Assembly: GCF_026413145.1 (NCBI RefSeq)
Contig: NZ_JAOVYZ010000011.1
Span: forward strand, 1-45,834
DNA from: Limosilactobacillus kribbianus
GTDB taxonomy: Bacteria; Bacillota; Bacilli; Lactobacillales; Lactobacillaceae
DNA length: 45,834 nt
Direction: 5' to 3'
The translations under genes and the position numbers were made by a program. The notes under the pieces are model-generated. The model was not told the DNA's origin, searched no databases, and saw only the letters and a list, made by a program, of their open reading frames with translations. The first letter of the stretch is position 1. Every line of letters begins with the position of its first letter. Below, one piece after another: positions 15,891 to 24,742 of the stretch.

Positions 15891-17195
15891 TTAATTACCG
15901 GCATTCTTGCGGCGATGCTTGAGCCGAATGCCCTTGTTCTTGCGATTCTTCTTGTGGCGTCGCTTCTTCGGCTTGGTAAAGCCAGCTAGCGTTTTGTGAA
16001 CGTGTTTTTCCACGCTGCCGTCGTCACGCTGGGCCTCCTGCAAGTGGTGGCTAAACTTGCGCTTCAGTGAAACCGTTGTCTGGCCCGCCACCGGCTTTTG
16101 GTCGGTCAGTTGGTCGTTGGCGATGTACATCTGGATCAGCTTGACGTCAGTCTCGCCCACCAGCTTCTTCAGGTCCCGAATGTCGTGGTCATCCCCGAGG
16201 TTCAAAACCACGCCGGGTTCACCCTGGCGACCAGTCCGGCCCGCCCGGTGAATGTAAGTGTTAGTCGCCTTTGGCAGGTCGAAATTGACTACGCCGGGCA
16301 GCTTCGGAATATCCAGGCCCCGGGCCGCCAGATCTGTTGTCAACAGCAGTTTAATCTGCCGCTTCCGAAAGAGTCGCATTGCCCGCTCACGCTGGGTCTG
16401 CTTCTGCCGGCCACCCAGGATACCAATGCTGACGTGCTCATGCTTTAAACGACTGGCTGCGTAGTTGAGCGTCCGGGTGCTGTTGAAAAATACCAGGGCC
16501 CGGAAGTCCTTGACACTAGCCAATCGCCGCAGGGTGGCAGTCTTCTGCTGGTTTGTCCGCGCGGCCAGGTAACCGTGTTTGACCGGCCCCCGCGATTTGT
16601 CAGTGTCGCGAACGTCAAAGACAACGATGTCCCGGCCAAACATGACATCCAGGTCCTTGAAAACCGGTGACATGGTGGCGGAGAAGAAGGCCAGCTGAGT
16701 ACTCAACGGCGTGGCCCGCTCAATGTCCTCAACCACGGCCTGGGTATCGTCCTGGAGTAGGTCGTCCGCCTCGTCGATCACCAGGGTCTGCAGGTGGCCG
16801 AGCTTGAGGTGGTGATTGTCCAGCATGTGGAGGACCCGCCCCGGCGTCCCGACGACCACGTCCGGATGCTCATGCAGCTTTTTGACCTGGCGATACAGGT
16901 TGGCACCCCCGGTCAGCGATTGAACCTTGACCCCAATTAAGGTCGCCCACTCGCGCATCACCCGAGCAGTCTGCAGGGCTAGCTCCTGGGACGGTGACAG
17001 AACTAAAATCTGGGTGCCGGTTCCCGGCATGACTTTCGGCAACAACGGCAGCGTGAAGGCCAGGGTCTTCCCCGATCCGGTCGGGGCAATCCCGAGGACC
17101 GACTTGTCATTTTTCAGTGCTTCGGCGACCGCGGACTGAATTGCGGTCGGTTCCTTATAACGCGCGTTGAAATGTTCCTGAAATTGTTTAATCAA
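15891..17195 (-). CDS. DEAD-box RNA helicase, CshB/YfmL-like
   Basis: The 434-residue protein carries all core motifs: Q-motif (NARYKEPTAIQ, residues 9-19), Walker A APTGSGKT (about 37-44), PSQELALQ (Ia), TPGRVLHML, DEAD within VIDEADDLLQ (about 139-148), SAT (about 173), DLAARGLDIP (about 290), and HRAGRTGRQG (about 314). The short C-terminal tail ends in a Lys/Arg-rich stretch, which is likely RNA binding. The start is a TTG at 17195 behind GGATGATG. It probably assists ribosome assembly or mRNA turnover at low temperature. It sits 12 bp downstream of the oxidoreductase gene, and the two may be co-transcribed. Confidence 0.92.
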   Translation of the reverse strand: MIKQFQEHFNARYKEPTAIQSAVAEALKNDKSVLGIAPTGSGKTLAFTLPLLPKVMPGTGTQILVLSPSQELALQTARVMREWATLIGVKVQSLTGGANLYRQVKKLHEHPDVVVGTPGRVLHMLDNHHLKLGHLQTLVIDEADDLLQDDTQAVVEDIERATPLSTQLAFFSATMSPVFKDLDVMFGRDIVVFDVRDTDKSRGPVKHGYLAARTNQQKTATLRRLASVKDFRALVFFNSTRTLNYAASRLKHEHVSIGILGGRQKQTQRERAMRLFRKRQIKLLLTTDLAARGLDIPKLPGVVNFDLPKATNTYIHRAGRTGRQGEPGVVLNLGDDHDIRDLKKLVGETDVKLIQMYIANDQLTDQKPVAGQTTVSLKRKFSHHLQEAQRDDGSVEKHVHKTLAGFTKPKKRRHKKNRKNKGIRLKHRRKNAGN

Positions 17196-17207
17196 TTCAA
17201 CATCATC

Positions 17208-18224
17208 CTATTCTTCCTTGTCTGCTGGGAATGTCAGGTTGGCGGACTTGCGCAGCGAGTACATGATCGAGTTGACCGTCCGGGCCAGGTCCAGCCAGTG
17301 CTTGTACTTTTCCTGTTCTTCTGGGTCATCCGGGTTGTTGAAGAGGTCGGCGAAATCGTTCATCTCGTCGGTCATCGAATTCTTGGCAACCGGCGCATCC
17401 AGGACGTGGGCGTTTTGGTCGGCGTCATAGTAAGTAACGTGCTTGGTGTTAAAAATACTGTCAAAGACCAGGGTATCCTTTAGGCCGTACACTTCGGAAT
17501 CAAGGTGGGAGTTGGCAGTCTTCCCAAAGTTCAGGGTAACCGAGTAGTCCTGGTAGTTCAAAATGGCAACCCCTTTGGCATCAACGCCAGTCTTAGCCAG
17601 GGTTGGGAAGTAGAGAACCGACGTTGGCGTGCCGAACAAAGTAACCGCACCATAAACGGCGTAAACACCGAGGTCCATCAGCGCCCCACCGGCGAAGTCG
17701 AGAGTAAAAATGTTCGGGTATGGCTTCGAGTCGGCCAGTACCTTATCGTAGCGCGACGAGTACTTCATGACGGTAATCGTCCCACCCTGACAATGTTCCT
17801 TCTTCATTTCGTCAAACTTGGCAACCGCCTGTTGATAAAGCGGCGTGTGGATGTGCCGGGCCGCTTCGACTAGGCGGGCTTTCGGATGAGCGGCCAGCAG
17901 TGACTCGATGGCCTCAAATTCGGCCGGATTGACGAAGGCTGGCTTTTCAACGATGATGAACTTATCATTTTCGATTGCCAGGCGCACCTGTTGGTAGTGA
18001 AGGCTGTTCGGTGAGGCTACGTAGACAACGTCAAAATCACCGTCTTCGAAGAACTTGTGCAGGTCGTCATAGTACTCGGTGGCACCATAGGGTTCACCGT
18101 ATTCCTTAGCACGAGCCATCGTCCGCGAATAGACAGCCGTCAATTGATACTTCCCGGTCGTCTTTGCCGCATCTAACATCTGATCAGTGATAATGTGGGT
18201 TCCAATAATTCCAAGCTTAAGCAT
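17208..18224 (-). CDS. Gfo/Idh/MocA family NAD(P)-dependent oxidoreductase
   Basis: The 338-residue protein has an N-terminal Rossmann fold with LKLGIIGTHIITDQMLDAA, the DVVYVASPNSLHYQQ segment (about 69-83) and the EKP motif in IIVEKPAFVNP (about 94-104) that carries the catalytic Lys. It also has the C-terminal alpha/beta domain with GGALMDLGVYAVYGA (about 178-192). It oxidises a sugar or inositol-like substrate; the family is too broad to name it. The first Rossmann motif reads GIIGTH.I, an atypical variant of GxGxxG. It is divergent from the DUF4828 gene, a common neighbour in lactobacilli. Confidence 0.88.
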   Translation of the reverse strand: MLKLGIIGTHIITDQMLDAAKTTGKYQLTAVYSRTMARAKEYGEPYGATEYYDDLHKFFEDGDFDVVYVASPNSLHYQQVRLAIENDKFIIVEKPAFVNPAEFEAIESLLAAHPKARLVEAARHIHTPLYQQAVAKFDEMKKEHCQGGTITVMKYSSRYDKVLADSKPYPNIFTLDFAGGALMDLGVYAVYGAVTLFGTPTSVLYFPTLAKTGVDAKGVAILNYQDYSVTLNFGKTANSHLDSEVYGLKDTLVFDSIFNTKHVTYYDADQNAHVLDAPVAKNSMTDEMNDFADLFNNPDDPEEQEKYKHWLDLARTVNSIMYSLRKSANLTFPADKEE

Positions 18225-18390
18225 ACTGTTTTTCCTCTCCCTTTTACGCAGATAGTTTTGCTTATCCTAATTCTAACAATTATTGCGTGATTTTAACAGA
18301 ATTGAAATCTTCTCATAATACAAAAGTGTGTATAATATTGATGATGAAAAATTAACTTATCACTTAATTAATTGAGGAGACTGATGGAAT

Positions 18391-18753
18391 ATGAAGAAAA
18401 AGGGAATGTTACTTTTCGGCGCGGGACTGATGGCTGGGCTCAGCAGTACTTTTGGGTTCAGTCACGCGAAGAAAAGTAGCAAGACGACCGCACTACCAAT
18501 TTTTTACACGGGCACTTGGCAGTATTACGATAAGGAACGCGATCGCTCCCATAAAATTACCATTTCTCCTGAATTAAAATTGGGAATCGATGATCAGCCG
18601 ATTCCGGCCACCGTTCAGCAGATTCAGGCCGACAAATTAGTATTCCTCGATAAGTTTGGCTATCACATTACCATTCGAGCAAACGAAAATCGTCCCGTTT
18701 CCCTCACTGATGAGGCCGACGATCAAATTTACACCATTCAACCACTGCAATAA
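18391..18753 (+). CDS. DUF4828 family small secreted protein
   Basis: The 120-residue protein has an N-terminal hydrophobic segment ([19 protein letters not shown], residues 5-23) that can serve as a signal or anchor. A small beta-rich domain follows ([20 protein letters not shown] onward). It matches DUF4828, a lactobacillus family of unknown function often divergent from a Gfo/Idh oxidoreductase gene, as here. The ATG at 18391 is preceded by TTGAGGAGACTG. TATAAT at 18331-18336 is a likely -10. Confidence 0.8.
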   Translation: MKKKGMLLFGAGLMAGLSSTFGFSHAKKSSKTTALPIFYTGTWQYYDKERDRSHKITISPELKLGIDDQPIPATVQQIQADKLVFLDKFGYHITIRANENRPVSLTDEADDQIYTIQPLQ

Positions 18754-18756
18754 TTC

Positions 18757-18783
18757 ACGCCGTTTCTCCGGCGTTTTTTCTTT
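18757..18783 (+). terminator. Terminator of the DUF4828 gene
   Basis: Stem ACGCCG / CGGCGT with a short TTTCTC-type loop, followed by TTTTTTCTTTTT. It lies between convergent genes. Confidence 0.85.
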
Positions 18784-18791
18784 TTAAATTT

Positions 18792-19361
18792 CTATTTATA
18801 CTGCCGCCGCAACGGTGCCCGATAATTATTCATGAAGTCCAAGATCCGGCCGAAATCAGTGCTAAAGCATAAGCTGTTCAAATAGCGTTCTTCCAAAAAG
18901 CCTGTCCGGTTCATCTCCATCAGTTGATCGCGGAGGGGATCGTAAAAGCCATCCAAATTGTAAAAGGCCACCGGCTTGGCGTTGTCGCCAAGGGTAATCC
19001 AGGATGCCGCCTGGCTGATCTCCTCAAGGGTTCCCAGGCCGCCGGGCAAGGCCAGCATCCCATCGGCCAACTTCATCATTTCCTTTTTGCGTGTATCCAT
19101 GTCGGGCACCACCCGCAAATCGGCAATGGCATCAAAGGTCACGCCCCGGTCGACCAACTGCTGGGTGATGATGCCGTGCACAGTCCCAGCGTGTTCGAGG
19201 ACGCCCCGGGCCACGGCCCCCATCATTCCATATTGGCCCCCACCGTAAACCAGGTCAATCTGATGCTGGGCCATCTTGGTGCCGATTTGTTCAGCAATCT
19301 TTTCGTAGTCGGGATTCTTCCCGGCGCGCGAACCACAGTAAACTGCTAATTTTTTAATCAT
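18792..19361 (-). CDS. LOG family protein (cytokinin riboside 5'-monophosphate phosphoribohydrolase-like)
   Basis: The 189-residue protein is of the TIGR00730 type: KKLAVYCGSRAGKNPDYEK at the N-terminus, VYGGGQYGMMGAVARGVLEHAG (about 38-59), and the nucleotide/catalytic motif LPGGLGTLEEI (about 104-114) preceded by RKKEMM. The family hydrolyses nucleoside 5'-monophosphates to free base and ribose phosphate. The substrate in bacteria is unsettled, and the older label lysine decarboxylase is wrong. It overlaps the upstream dehydrogenase by 8 bp, indicating one operon. Confidence 0.9.
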   Translation of the reverse strand: MIKKLAVYCGSRAGKNPDYEKIAEQIGTKMAQHQIDLVYGGGQYGMMGAVARGVLEHAGTVHGIITQQLVDRGVTFDAIADLRVVPDMDTRKKEMMKLADGMLALPGGLGTLEEISQAASWITLGDNAKPVAFYNLDGFYDPLRDQLMEMNRTGFLEERYLNSLCFSTDFGRILDFMNNYRAPLRRQYK

Positions 19362-20283
19362 TATCTTTCCTCATCCTTTGCATGGCCGCCACCTGCTGTT
19401 GAATCGTCGTGGCGGCCGTTTTAATTCCGGCCTCTTCAACCGGGTAGAGTTTCAGTAATAAGAGATTGCCCACACCCTGACGGCCAATCAGGGCTGGGAA
19501 GCTAACGTAGGTCGAGTATTGTGGCTGGTAGATAGCCACTGGCAAAGCTAAATGCTCATCGGTTAGAATTGCGCTAATGATCCGCTGAGTCCAGACACAG
19601 GCCGCATGAGCGTTGTATCCCAGCCCCTGGAGTGAGTACCAATTGCTCAGGTCAGCGTTGACTTTCAAATGCGATTGATCGAGCTTACGGCCATTGATCA
19701 TCGCGTCCAGTGGCTGGCCATTGACCCGAACCGTCGACCAGGCAAAAACCTGCTGGCCGTCGTGCTGGCCGTAAACAAAACCGCCCACATTGGCTGGTGA
19801 TAGCTTGGCCGCGGTGGCTACGGCACGGTGAAGGCGGGCCGTGTCGAGGACGGTCCCGATCCCCAGCACCTGCTTAGCCGGCAGGAGCACCCGTTGCTGC
19901 AGATAGGCCGTCACCGCCTCATTCGGATTAGCAAGGTTGATAATGACGCCCGTAAAACCGCTCTCGTGAATCTGTGGGGCGATTACGTCTACTAGTTCCC
20001 GGTTGGTGGTTAGCTCCGCCATTGGTTCTTCCTGAATCAGCTGACTGTTGCCGGCCGCTACCACCAGCACCTGGGCATCTTTCAGGGCCGCGTAGTCCTG
20101 AATAATAATTTGGGGCTGGTGGACCAAGGCAACCGCAGCATCCGTCAGGTCACTTTGCAAGCCCAGTGCTAGCTGATCATCCTGGTCAATCAGGACCAGT
20201 TCGTCGACGGCTCCCGTCACGCAAAGCTGGTGAGCAAGCAACCGGCCCACGTGTCCTAATCCAATAATTCCAATTTTCCGCAT
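19354..20283 (-). CDS. L-2-hydroxyacid dehydrogenase (L-lactate / L-2-hydroxyisocaproate dehydrogenase family)
   Basis: NAD-dependent reduction of a 2-keto acid. The start MRKIGIIGLGHVGRLLAHQL gives the GxGxxG Rossmann motif, VVAAGNSQ follows, and INLANPNEAVT is the LDH/MDH asparagine loop. GFVYGQHDGQQVFAWSTV holds the catalytic His; the usual GEHG has become GQHD. L-HicDH-like proteins share the FAWSTV continuation. From the ATG at 20283 the length is 309 residues. A GTG at 20340 has an even stronger ribosome site (AGGGAGGAG) and would add 19 residues, so the true start is uncertain. The substrate cannot be fixed from sequence. It is in an operon between gshA and the LOG gene. Confidence 0.85.
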   Translation of the reverse strand: MRKIGIIGLGHVGRLLAHQLCVTGAVDELVLIDQDDQLALGLQSDLTDAAVALVHQPQIIIQDYAALKDAQVLVVAAGNSQLIQEEPMAELTTNRELVDVIAPQIHESGFTGVIINLANPNEAVTAYLQQRVLLPAKQVLGIGTVLDTARLHRAVATAAKLSPANVGGFVYGQHDGQQVFAWSTVRVNGQPLDAMINGRKLDQSHLKVNADLSNWYSLQGLGYNAHAACVWTQRIISAILTDEHLALPVAIYQPQYSTYVSFPALIGRQGVGNLLLLKLYPVEEAGIKTAATTIQQQVAAMQRMRKDND

Positions 20284-20297
20284 TTTTCTCACCTTTA

Positions 20298-20311
20298 ATT
20301 TCCCGGGAAAT
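20298..20311. repeat. 14-bp palindrome, copy 1 (ATTTCCCGGGAAAT)
   Basis: A perfect palindrome 15 bp upstream of the ATG of the hydroxyacid dehydrogenase gene, in the gap after gshA. An identical copy is at 27040-27053 and a one-base variant at 25522-25535. Confidence 0.6.
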
Positions 20312-20359
20312 AAAAAAGCATCATGGCCACTTGCTGCCACAATGCTCCTCCCTTATTGA

Positions 20360-21901
20360 TTAATCTTCTGATTTTTCTTGGAATGCCCGTGCCTCTGGGA
20401 AAGCGTCCAGGACAAACTTCCGAATATCCCGATTGTCAAGATCCAGGTCCTCGTCAGGCTGATAGATCTCCTGATGATCATCTACGCTCAAGACAACCTT
20501 GTCATCCTCCAACAGAACCGAGATGCCGAGCTCGATCCCTGCCCGAATCAGACGCTGAACGTCATCTGAGTAGGTGTCACTGATCGCCTGCAGCGGGTGC
20601 TGATAGCCGATGTTGGCGGTGTAGCGATCGTTAGCGATCTTCAGGCCAAAGGACAGCAGGTTACCGTTTTCGATCTGATCGGCCAGTTGTCCACTGATCG
20701 TCAGACTAGGGTCGTCAATCCGCCGTTGGGCAAAGGTCAATGCCAGCCGGTACTCCCGCGGAGCATTGAATTCTGCCACGAAGGTCTGCAATTCGGCCAT
20801 CAGTTGGTTGGCGGCTTCCTTCATCCAGTCGGCCTCTTCCTGCGGCTTCTGCAGAGCCACCTCGTTGTTCTGCTTCCGAGCCTCGGCCAGCCGGTGGGCC
20901 AGGTTGTCCGGCAGCGGTGAAACAATGCTGTCGAGCATGAGCAGCTCCAGGAAGTTAATCGTGTCGTCACTGATCCCCGTCCGGGACAGCGGATCGAGGT
21001 CAAAGTTCCGGAATTCGATGTAGTTGATCCCATTCTTGAGGATTCCCATCAAATCATTGTTGTCATGGTTATGGCGCCGCATCCGCACCGGTCCGAAGAA
21101 TTCCTTCAGACTGTAGAAGGAACCGTTGTCGATGTAGTTTTGAAGCTCCGTGAAGTGCTCCTCCAGGGAATTATAGGTCACCTGTTCCGTCGCCAAGTTG
21201 TCATCCCCGTAGTTGCTGCACCGCAGGCTTCGAACAGGCAGCTCAAGGTCGTCAGGGAAACTGTGCGGCATGTCCTCGGTGACCGGGCTGGCACCAAAGA
21301 GGTAGGTGAAGAGCCACTGATAGAGGTAGAAGCTCTGGGCTAGCTTAAAGTAGAGGTGGTTTTGGAAATCAACCAGACTATCATATCGATCCGTGTAGAA
21401 ACGCTGGTAGAGCTCTTTGACCAGGTCGCTATTGAGGCTGAAGTTGACGTGAACATCCCCCAAAATTTCCTGGGCAATCCCGTACTTCTTGCCAAGATAG
21501 TCGTGGTTGGCCTGGTCCCAGGGCTTGGTAAAGGCCGTCTTCAGGTAGTCCAGGTCATTCTGGTAGAGCGGAGCTGGGGCCATGCTCAGCGGCCACAGAC
21601 GCTCATCACTATGCAGTTGGGCAATCATGATCTGCTCCAAAACCTTCAGATGACGAACCGCCCGCTTGCTCCCAACAACCGGGGCCGTCTCAAAGTCAAT
21701 CATGTCGTCAGTGTAGCCCGAATTCAGGTAAATATTATGTTTTCGAGAACGCAGATTAGCTGGATATGGGTAGCGGCTCGCCCGCCCGTTCGTTAACACC
21801 CGATGCTTCTTAACCTCTAGTCCAAAGCGACAGGCAAACATCTGGGCATTTAGTGCCGGCTCCTTTAATGCCGCCTTGATCGCATCGTATTTTCCAGTCA
21901 T
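20360..21901 (-). CDS. gshA: Glutamate-cysteine ligase (gamma-glutamylcysteine synthetase), stand-alone
   Basis: Joins glutamate and cysteine with ATP, the first step to glutathione. It belongs to the GCL type seen in the N-terminal part of GshAB. Signatures are FGLEVKKHRVLTNGRASRYP (about 25-45), GYTDDMIDFETAPVVGS (about 62-78), LWPLSMAP, DVHVNFSLN, and NYIEFRNFDLDPLSRTGI (about 302-319). At 513 residues it lacks the ATP-grasp GshB domain of the roughly 750-residue fusion, so it would yield gamma-glutamylcysteine unless GshB is elsewhere. The ATG at 21901 has a GGGGGTG site at good distance; a GTG three codons earlier overlaps that site. It is first in an operon with the hydroxyacid dehydrogenase and LOG genes. 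Confidence 0.9.
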   Translation of the reverse strand: MTGKYDAIKAALKEPALNAQMFACRFGLEVKKHRVLTNGRASRYPYPANLRSRKHNIYLNSGYTDDMIDFETAPVVGSKRAVRHLKVLEQIMIAQLHSDERLWPLSMAPAPLYQNDLDYLKTAFTKPWDQANHDYLGKKYGIAQEILGDVHVNFSLNSDLVKELYQRFYTDRYDSLVDFQNHLYFKLAQSFYLYQWLFTYLFGASPVTEDMPHSFPDDLELPVRSLRCSNYGDDNLATEQVTYNSLEEHFTELQNYIDNGSFYSLKEFFGPVRMRRHNHDNNDLMGILKNGINYIEFRNFDLDPLSRTGISDDTINFLELLMLDSIVSPLPDNLAHRLAEARKQNNEVALQKPQEEADWMKEAANQLMAELQTFVAEFNAPREYRLALTFAQRRIDDPSLTISGQLADQIENGNLLSFGLKIANDRYTANIGYQHPLQAISDTYSDDVQRLIRAGIELGISVLLEDDKVVLSVDDHQEIYQPDEDLDLDNRDIRKFVLDAFPEARAFQEKSED

Positions 21902-21970
21902 CGCCTTCACACCCCCATCTTTTTATCTCGTAATCCACTCTAACACTTTTGGGACATAATGAGCAAGATT

Positions 21971-22804
21971 TTAATTTAATTCGTCAGCTTTTGATCGGTC
22001 AGCATGGCTACTGATGTCGCGCGGTCGATCATATAGGTAACCTTGTCGGTATGGAATGCCCAGTTGGTCGGCTAGCCGGCTTTGCTCTGGATTTTCCACC
22101 TGCTCCAGGATCATCTGGACATGGTAATTTTGGAGCTGCTTTTGCCACATGCCGAGGGTAACGTCGATCCAATGATCTTGTGACTTGTTAAACGCCTGTG
22201 CCTTGAACTTGAGATATTGAATGTTCGGCAGAAAGTCACGGAGCAGCAAATAAGTACGCATGGATGAATCGACATCCTCAATAATGATTGAAACACCTTG
22301 GCTCGTAATTTCCTTCAGCTGTTGGTTCAGACGGCGCCGCTTGGTATAGCCACTTTGCAAGAATTCACTGACACTGATTTCAAACACTAAGCGCTGATCC
22401 GGCAGAACATCCTGGGCCCAGCCAATGAAGCGGCTGATTCGAAAGTCCAGCACCTGAGTGGCAGTGACGTTCAGCGTAATAAATGTGTCAGCCGATTTCA
22501 GGTAGGGCTTCAGGTCCTGGATAACACTAATGACCCGGCTGAGTGGAAAGTCGGCCACCCGTTCCGGAAGGTGCCACTGTTTGCTCTGCTCATCGTATTC
22601 CCGGAGGAGCAAAGCATAGCCCACCACATGAGACTGCTGATCCCGAATTGACTGAACGAAATAACGGTAGCGACCGTTCTGATCATCACCGGTATCGATC
22701 CCAGGCTTGCGGTGATAATGAATCCAGGACTCAATGCAGGCCAAGATCGAAAGAATTGTGAAAACAACAAAGATCCACCACAAAAGGATTGCTAGACTAC
22801 GCAT
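21971..22804 (-). CDS. Membrane-anchored EAL-domain protein, degenerate (probable non-catalytic c-di-GMP sensor or remnant)
   Basis: An N-terminal membrane helix (about 3-22) is followed by an EAL fold. The canonical EALLR start is changed (VVGYALLLREYD, so the catalytic Glu is missing). The Asn strand is kept (FITLNVTATQVLD), as is the LxFEISVSE Glu. DDFGTG is replaced by IIIEDVDSS, KxD by LKFKAQAF, the E-x-V-E-x strand (MILEQVEN) is kept, and QGYLYDRP closes the domain. With several catalytic metal ligands gone it should not hydrolyse c-di-GMP, but it may still bind it. The ATG at 22804 overlaps the stop of the adjacent glycosyltransferase gene, so it is coupled to that synthase. 277 residues. 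Confidence 0.82.
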   Translation of the reverse strand: MRSLAILLWWIFVVFTILSILACIESWIHYHRKPGIDTGDDQNGRYRYFVQSIRDQQSHVVGYALLLREYDEQSKQWHLPERVADFPLSRVISVIQDLKPYLKSADTFITLNVTATQVLDFRISRFIGWAQDVLPDQRLVFEISVSEFLQSGYTKRRRLNQQLKEITSQGVSIIIEDVDSSMRTYLLLRDFLPNIQYLKFKAQAFNKSQDHWIDVTLGMWQKQLQNYHVQMILEQVENPEQSRLADQLGIPYRQGYLYDRPRDISSHADRSKADELN

Positions 22805-24119
22805 TGCCTTTCCCCTTTCTCTCCGGGCTGCTCCAGGTGCCGCTACCATGACCAAGGATGGTCTTCACGGCCCGCAAAAAGGTCGTGACAATTGTCAGCG
22901 GATTGACGATCCAGGTAAATAACAGATAGATTGGGGCGAAGAAGAGGTAGCGCAGCTTGGTCCCCTTGAGGTCCAAGATCAAGGCAGCCAGGACTTGAAT
23001 AATTCCGGCGATCAGCTGGAAATTAACGAAGATCATACTCATGACGATTCCGTGCCAGATTCGTTCGTAGTTGCCGACAATGGCAAAACGCAGCATCAAC
23101 AGAATAAAGATAATGCTGGTGATCCAGAAGAAGAATGACCAGATAATCGAAAGGGTCGTATCCGTCAACATCGGAATGATATAGCGGTAGCGCCAGGGAT
23201 GGCGAAGAACCTTCGTAAAGTTGGTCAGCCAAACCTCGGTTCCACCCTGTGCCCACCGTTTACGTTGCTTGTAAAGGTCGTGAAAACTTTCTGGAACGTT
23301 CATGTGAAAGACAATGTCAGGGGCGAACTTCGGCGTCATGTTCATGAAAGTGTGGTCCCAGGCAATGCTGATGTCTTCGGTCGCTCGATCTTGCCGGAAG
23401 CCGCCGACGCTGATCAAAAAGTCGCGGCGGTACATCGTGTTGGCTCCACTGTAAGCATACATAGTGTTGTTGACCGCCGTCTGGCTCCGCTTAATGATAC
23501 CGACAATGCTCGAAAACTCGACTGTCTGTGATTTTCCCCAAAGCGATGAACGATTGAAAACGTCCATGTTGGCGGTAATTGCCGCATAGTTCAATCCCTG
23601 GGGCGTCTCAAAGTAGCGCATGTACTTAATCAGGGCATCCCGTTCCGGCAGCGTATCGGCGTCGTTGCTCAAAATATACTTTCCCTTGGCAAAGAACATA
23701 CCGATGTTGAAGGCGTGGGCCTTACCCTGATTGTCCTCAATCCGGATGACCCGGAGCTTCTCATATTGCTGCTGCATTTTAGCAAGGATTTCCGGCGTTT
23801 TGTCCGTGCTGCCGTCATCCATCACCAGGACCTCGTAATTGTGATAGTTCAACTCATTGAGAAGATACTCAAAGGTGTCCTCGATCACCATCTCCTCATT
23901 GTGGGCCGGAACCATGATGGTGACAAAGGGTTCCTTCTCCAGTTTTCCCTCCGGTGCCAGCTCATCCTTTCGCCGAAAAAGCGTGTAGGAGAGTGCCCCC
24001 CAGAACCAGAACATCGCGCCCAGGATCGGGTAAATACACAGAATCAGGTTAATAATCAGGAGGAAGGCCATCCAGGGCGAGTTGGTTCCCAAGGCTTCAT
24101 TCATAATATTTGAAACCAT
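22797..24119 (-). CDS. Processive GT2 polysaccharide synthase (PgaC/BcsA-like)
   Basis: The 440-residue protein has a membrane helix pair at the N-terminus (about 17-45). The catalytic domain follows: TIMVPAHNEEMVIED, VMDDGSTDKT (about 100-109), YILSNDADTLPERD (DxD, about 148-161), ATEDISIAWDH (TED, about 240-250) and the processive-synthase motif QRKRWAQGG (about 283-291). Three to four C-terminal membrane helices close the protein. It makes and extrudes a homopolymer-like polysaccharide at the membrane; poly-GlcNAc is a reasonable guess from PgaC similarity, but not proven. No deacetylase (PgaB/IcaB) is adjacent. Flanked by a small membrane protein and an EAL protein, it looks c-di-GMP-linked. 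Confidence 0.87.
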   Translation of the reverse strand: MVSNIMNEALGTNSPWMAFLLIINLILCIYPILGAMFWFWGALSYTLFRRKDELAPEGKLEKEPFVTIMVPAHNEEMVIEDTFEYLLNELNYHNYEVLVMDDGSTDKTPEILAKMQQQYEKLRVIRIEDNQGKAHAFNIGMFFAKGKYILSNDADTLPERDALIKYMRYFETPQGLNYAAITANMDVFNRSSLWGKSQTVEFSSIVGIIKRSQTAVNNTMYAYSGANTMYRRDFLISVGGFRQDRATEDISIAWDHTFMNMTPKFAPDIVFHMNVPESFHDLYKQRKRWAQGGTEVWLTNFTKVLRHPWRYRYIIPMLTDTTLSIIWSFFFWITSIIFILLMLRFAIVGNYERIWHGIVMSMIFVNFQLIAGIIQVLAALILDLKGTKLRYLFFAPIYLLFTWIVNPLTIVTTFLRAVKTILGHGSGTWSSPERKGKGNA

Positions 24120-24629
24120 TTAGTCTTCCTCCTTTTTCTCAATGATCGTCTTCAGTTGGTTCTTTTCAAGATTCTGTTCAGGCTTGACGACATAGTGACG
24201 GACCGCATGCCGTTTGACAGGAGGTCCGAAGCGCTTGGCCATGAAACGTTCGGAGACTTTGATCTTGCGTTGATTTTCTGCCAAGTCGATCATCGGCCAC
24301 TTTTCCACCAAGCCGTGACGGCGCTGGTTTTGAATAAAGCCAATCGCCAGGCAGAAAACCGCGATCATGCCCATGGCAAAGAGCAGGAAAATGATTAAGA
24401 AGTCCAGCTCCTGAAAGCCCTCGCGGTAGTGCCAAAAGAAGTGGCCATGCCTCCCGTTTGTTAAATAGGCTGTATAAGTCTTGATTGTGATATAGCAAGG
24501 AATAACAAAGATCACCCAACAGAGCAAGGTGACTAGCACCTGTCTGATTTTTAACCACCAGTGACCACGTTCAAAAAAATCATCGCGATAGTTGCGATGA
24601 CCCAATTGGTTTTTATCGTCGTTCTCCAT
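24120..24629 (-). CDS. Small membrane protein, likely accessory subunit of the GT2 synthase (PgaD-like position)
   Basis: The 169-residue protein has two membrane helices (about 30-50 and 75-100) and a basic C-terminal cytoplasmic tail. It starts the three-gene cluster, its stop meets the start of the synthase gene, and its topology is that of PgaD, which completes the c-di-GMP-responsive PgaCD synthase. Sequence identity to PgaD is not evident by eye, so the assignment rests on topology and position. Confidence 0.6.
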   Translation of the reverse strand: MENDDKNQLGHRNYRDDFFERGHWWLKIRQVLVTLLCWVIFVIPCYITIKTYTAYLTNGRHGHFFWHYREGFQELDFLIIFLLFAMGMIAVFCLAIGFIQNQRRHGLVEKWPMIDLAENQRKIKVSERFMAKRFGPPVKRHAVRHYVVKPEQNLEKNQLKTIIEKKEED

Positions 24630-24742
24630 TTGTCAGTTCCTCTTTAAAACTTTGCTAATTTCCTTTAGTCTAGCACAATCAAAAAGGACAATCATGACGA
24701 GGAAACGCCTCTTCGTCAAAACTGTCCCGAGCTTTTTTATTT

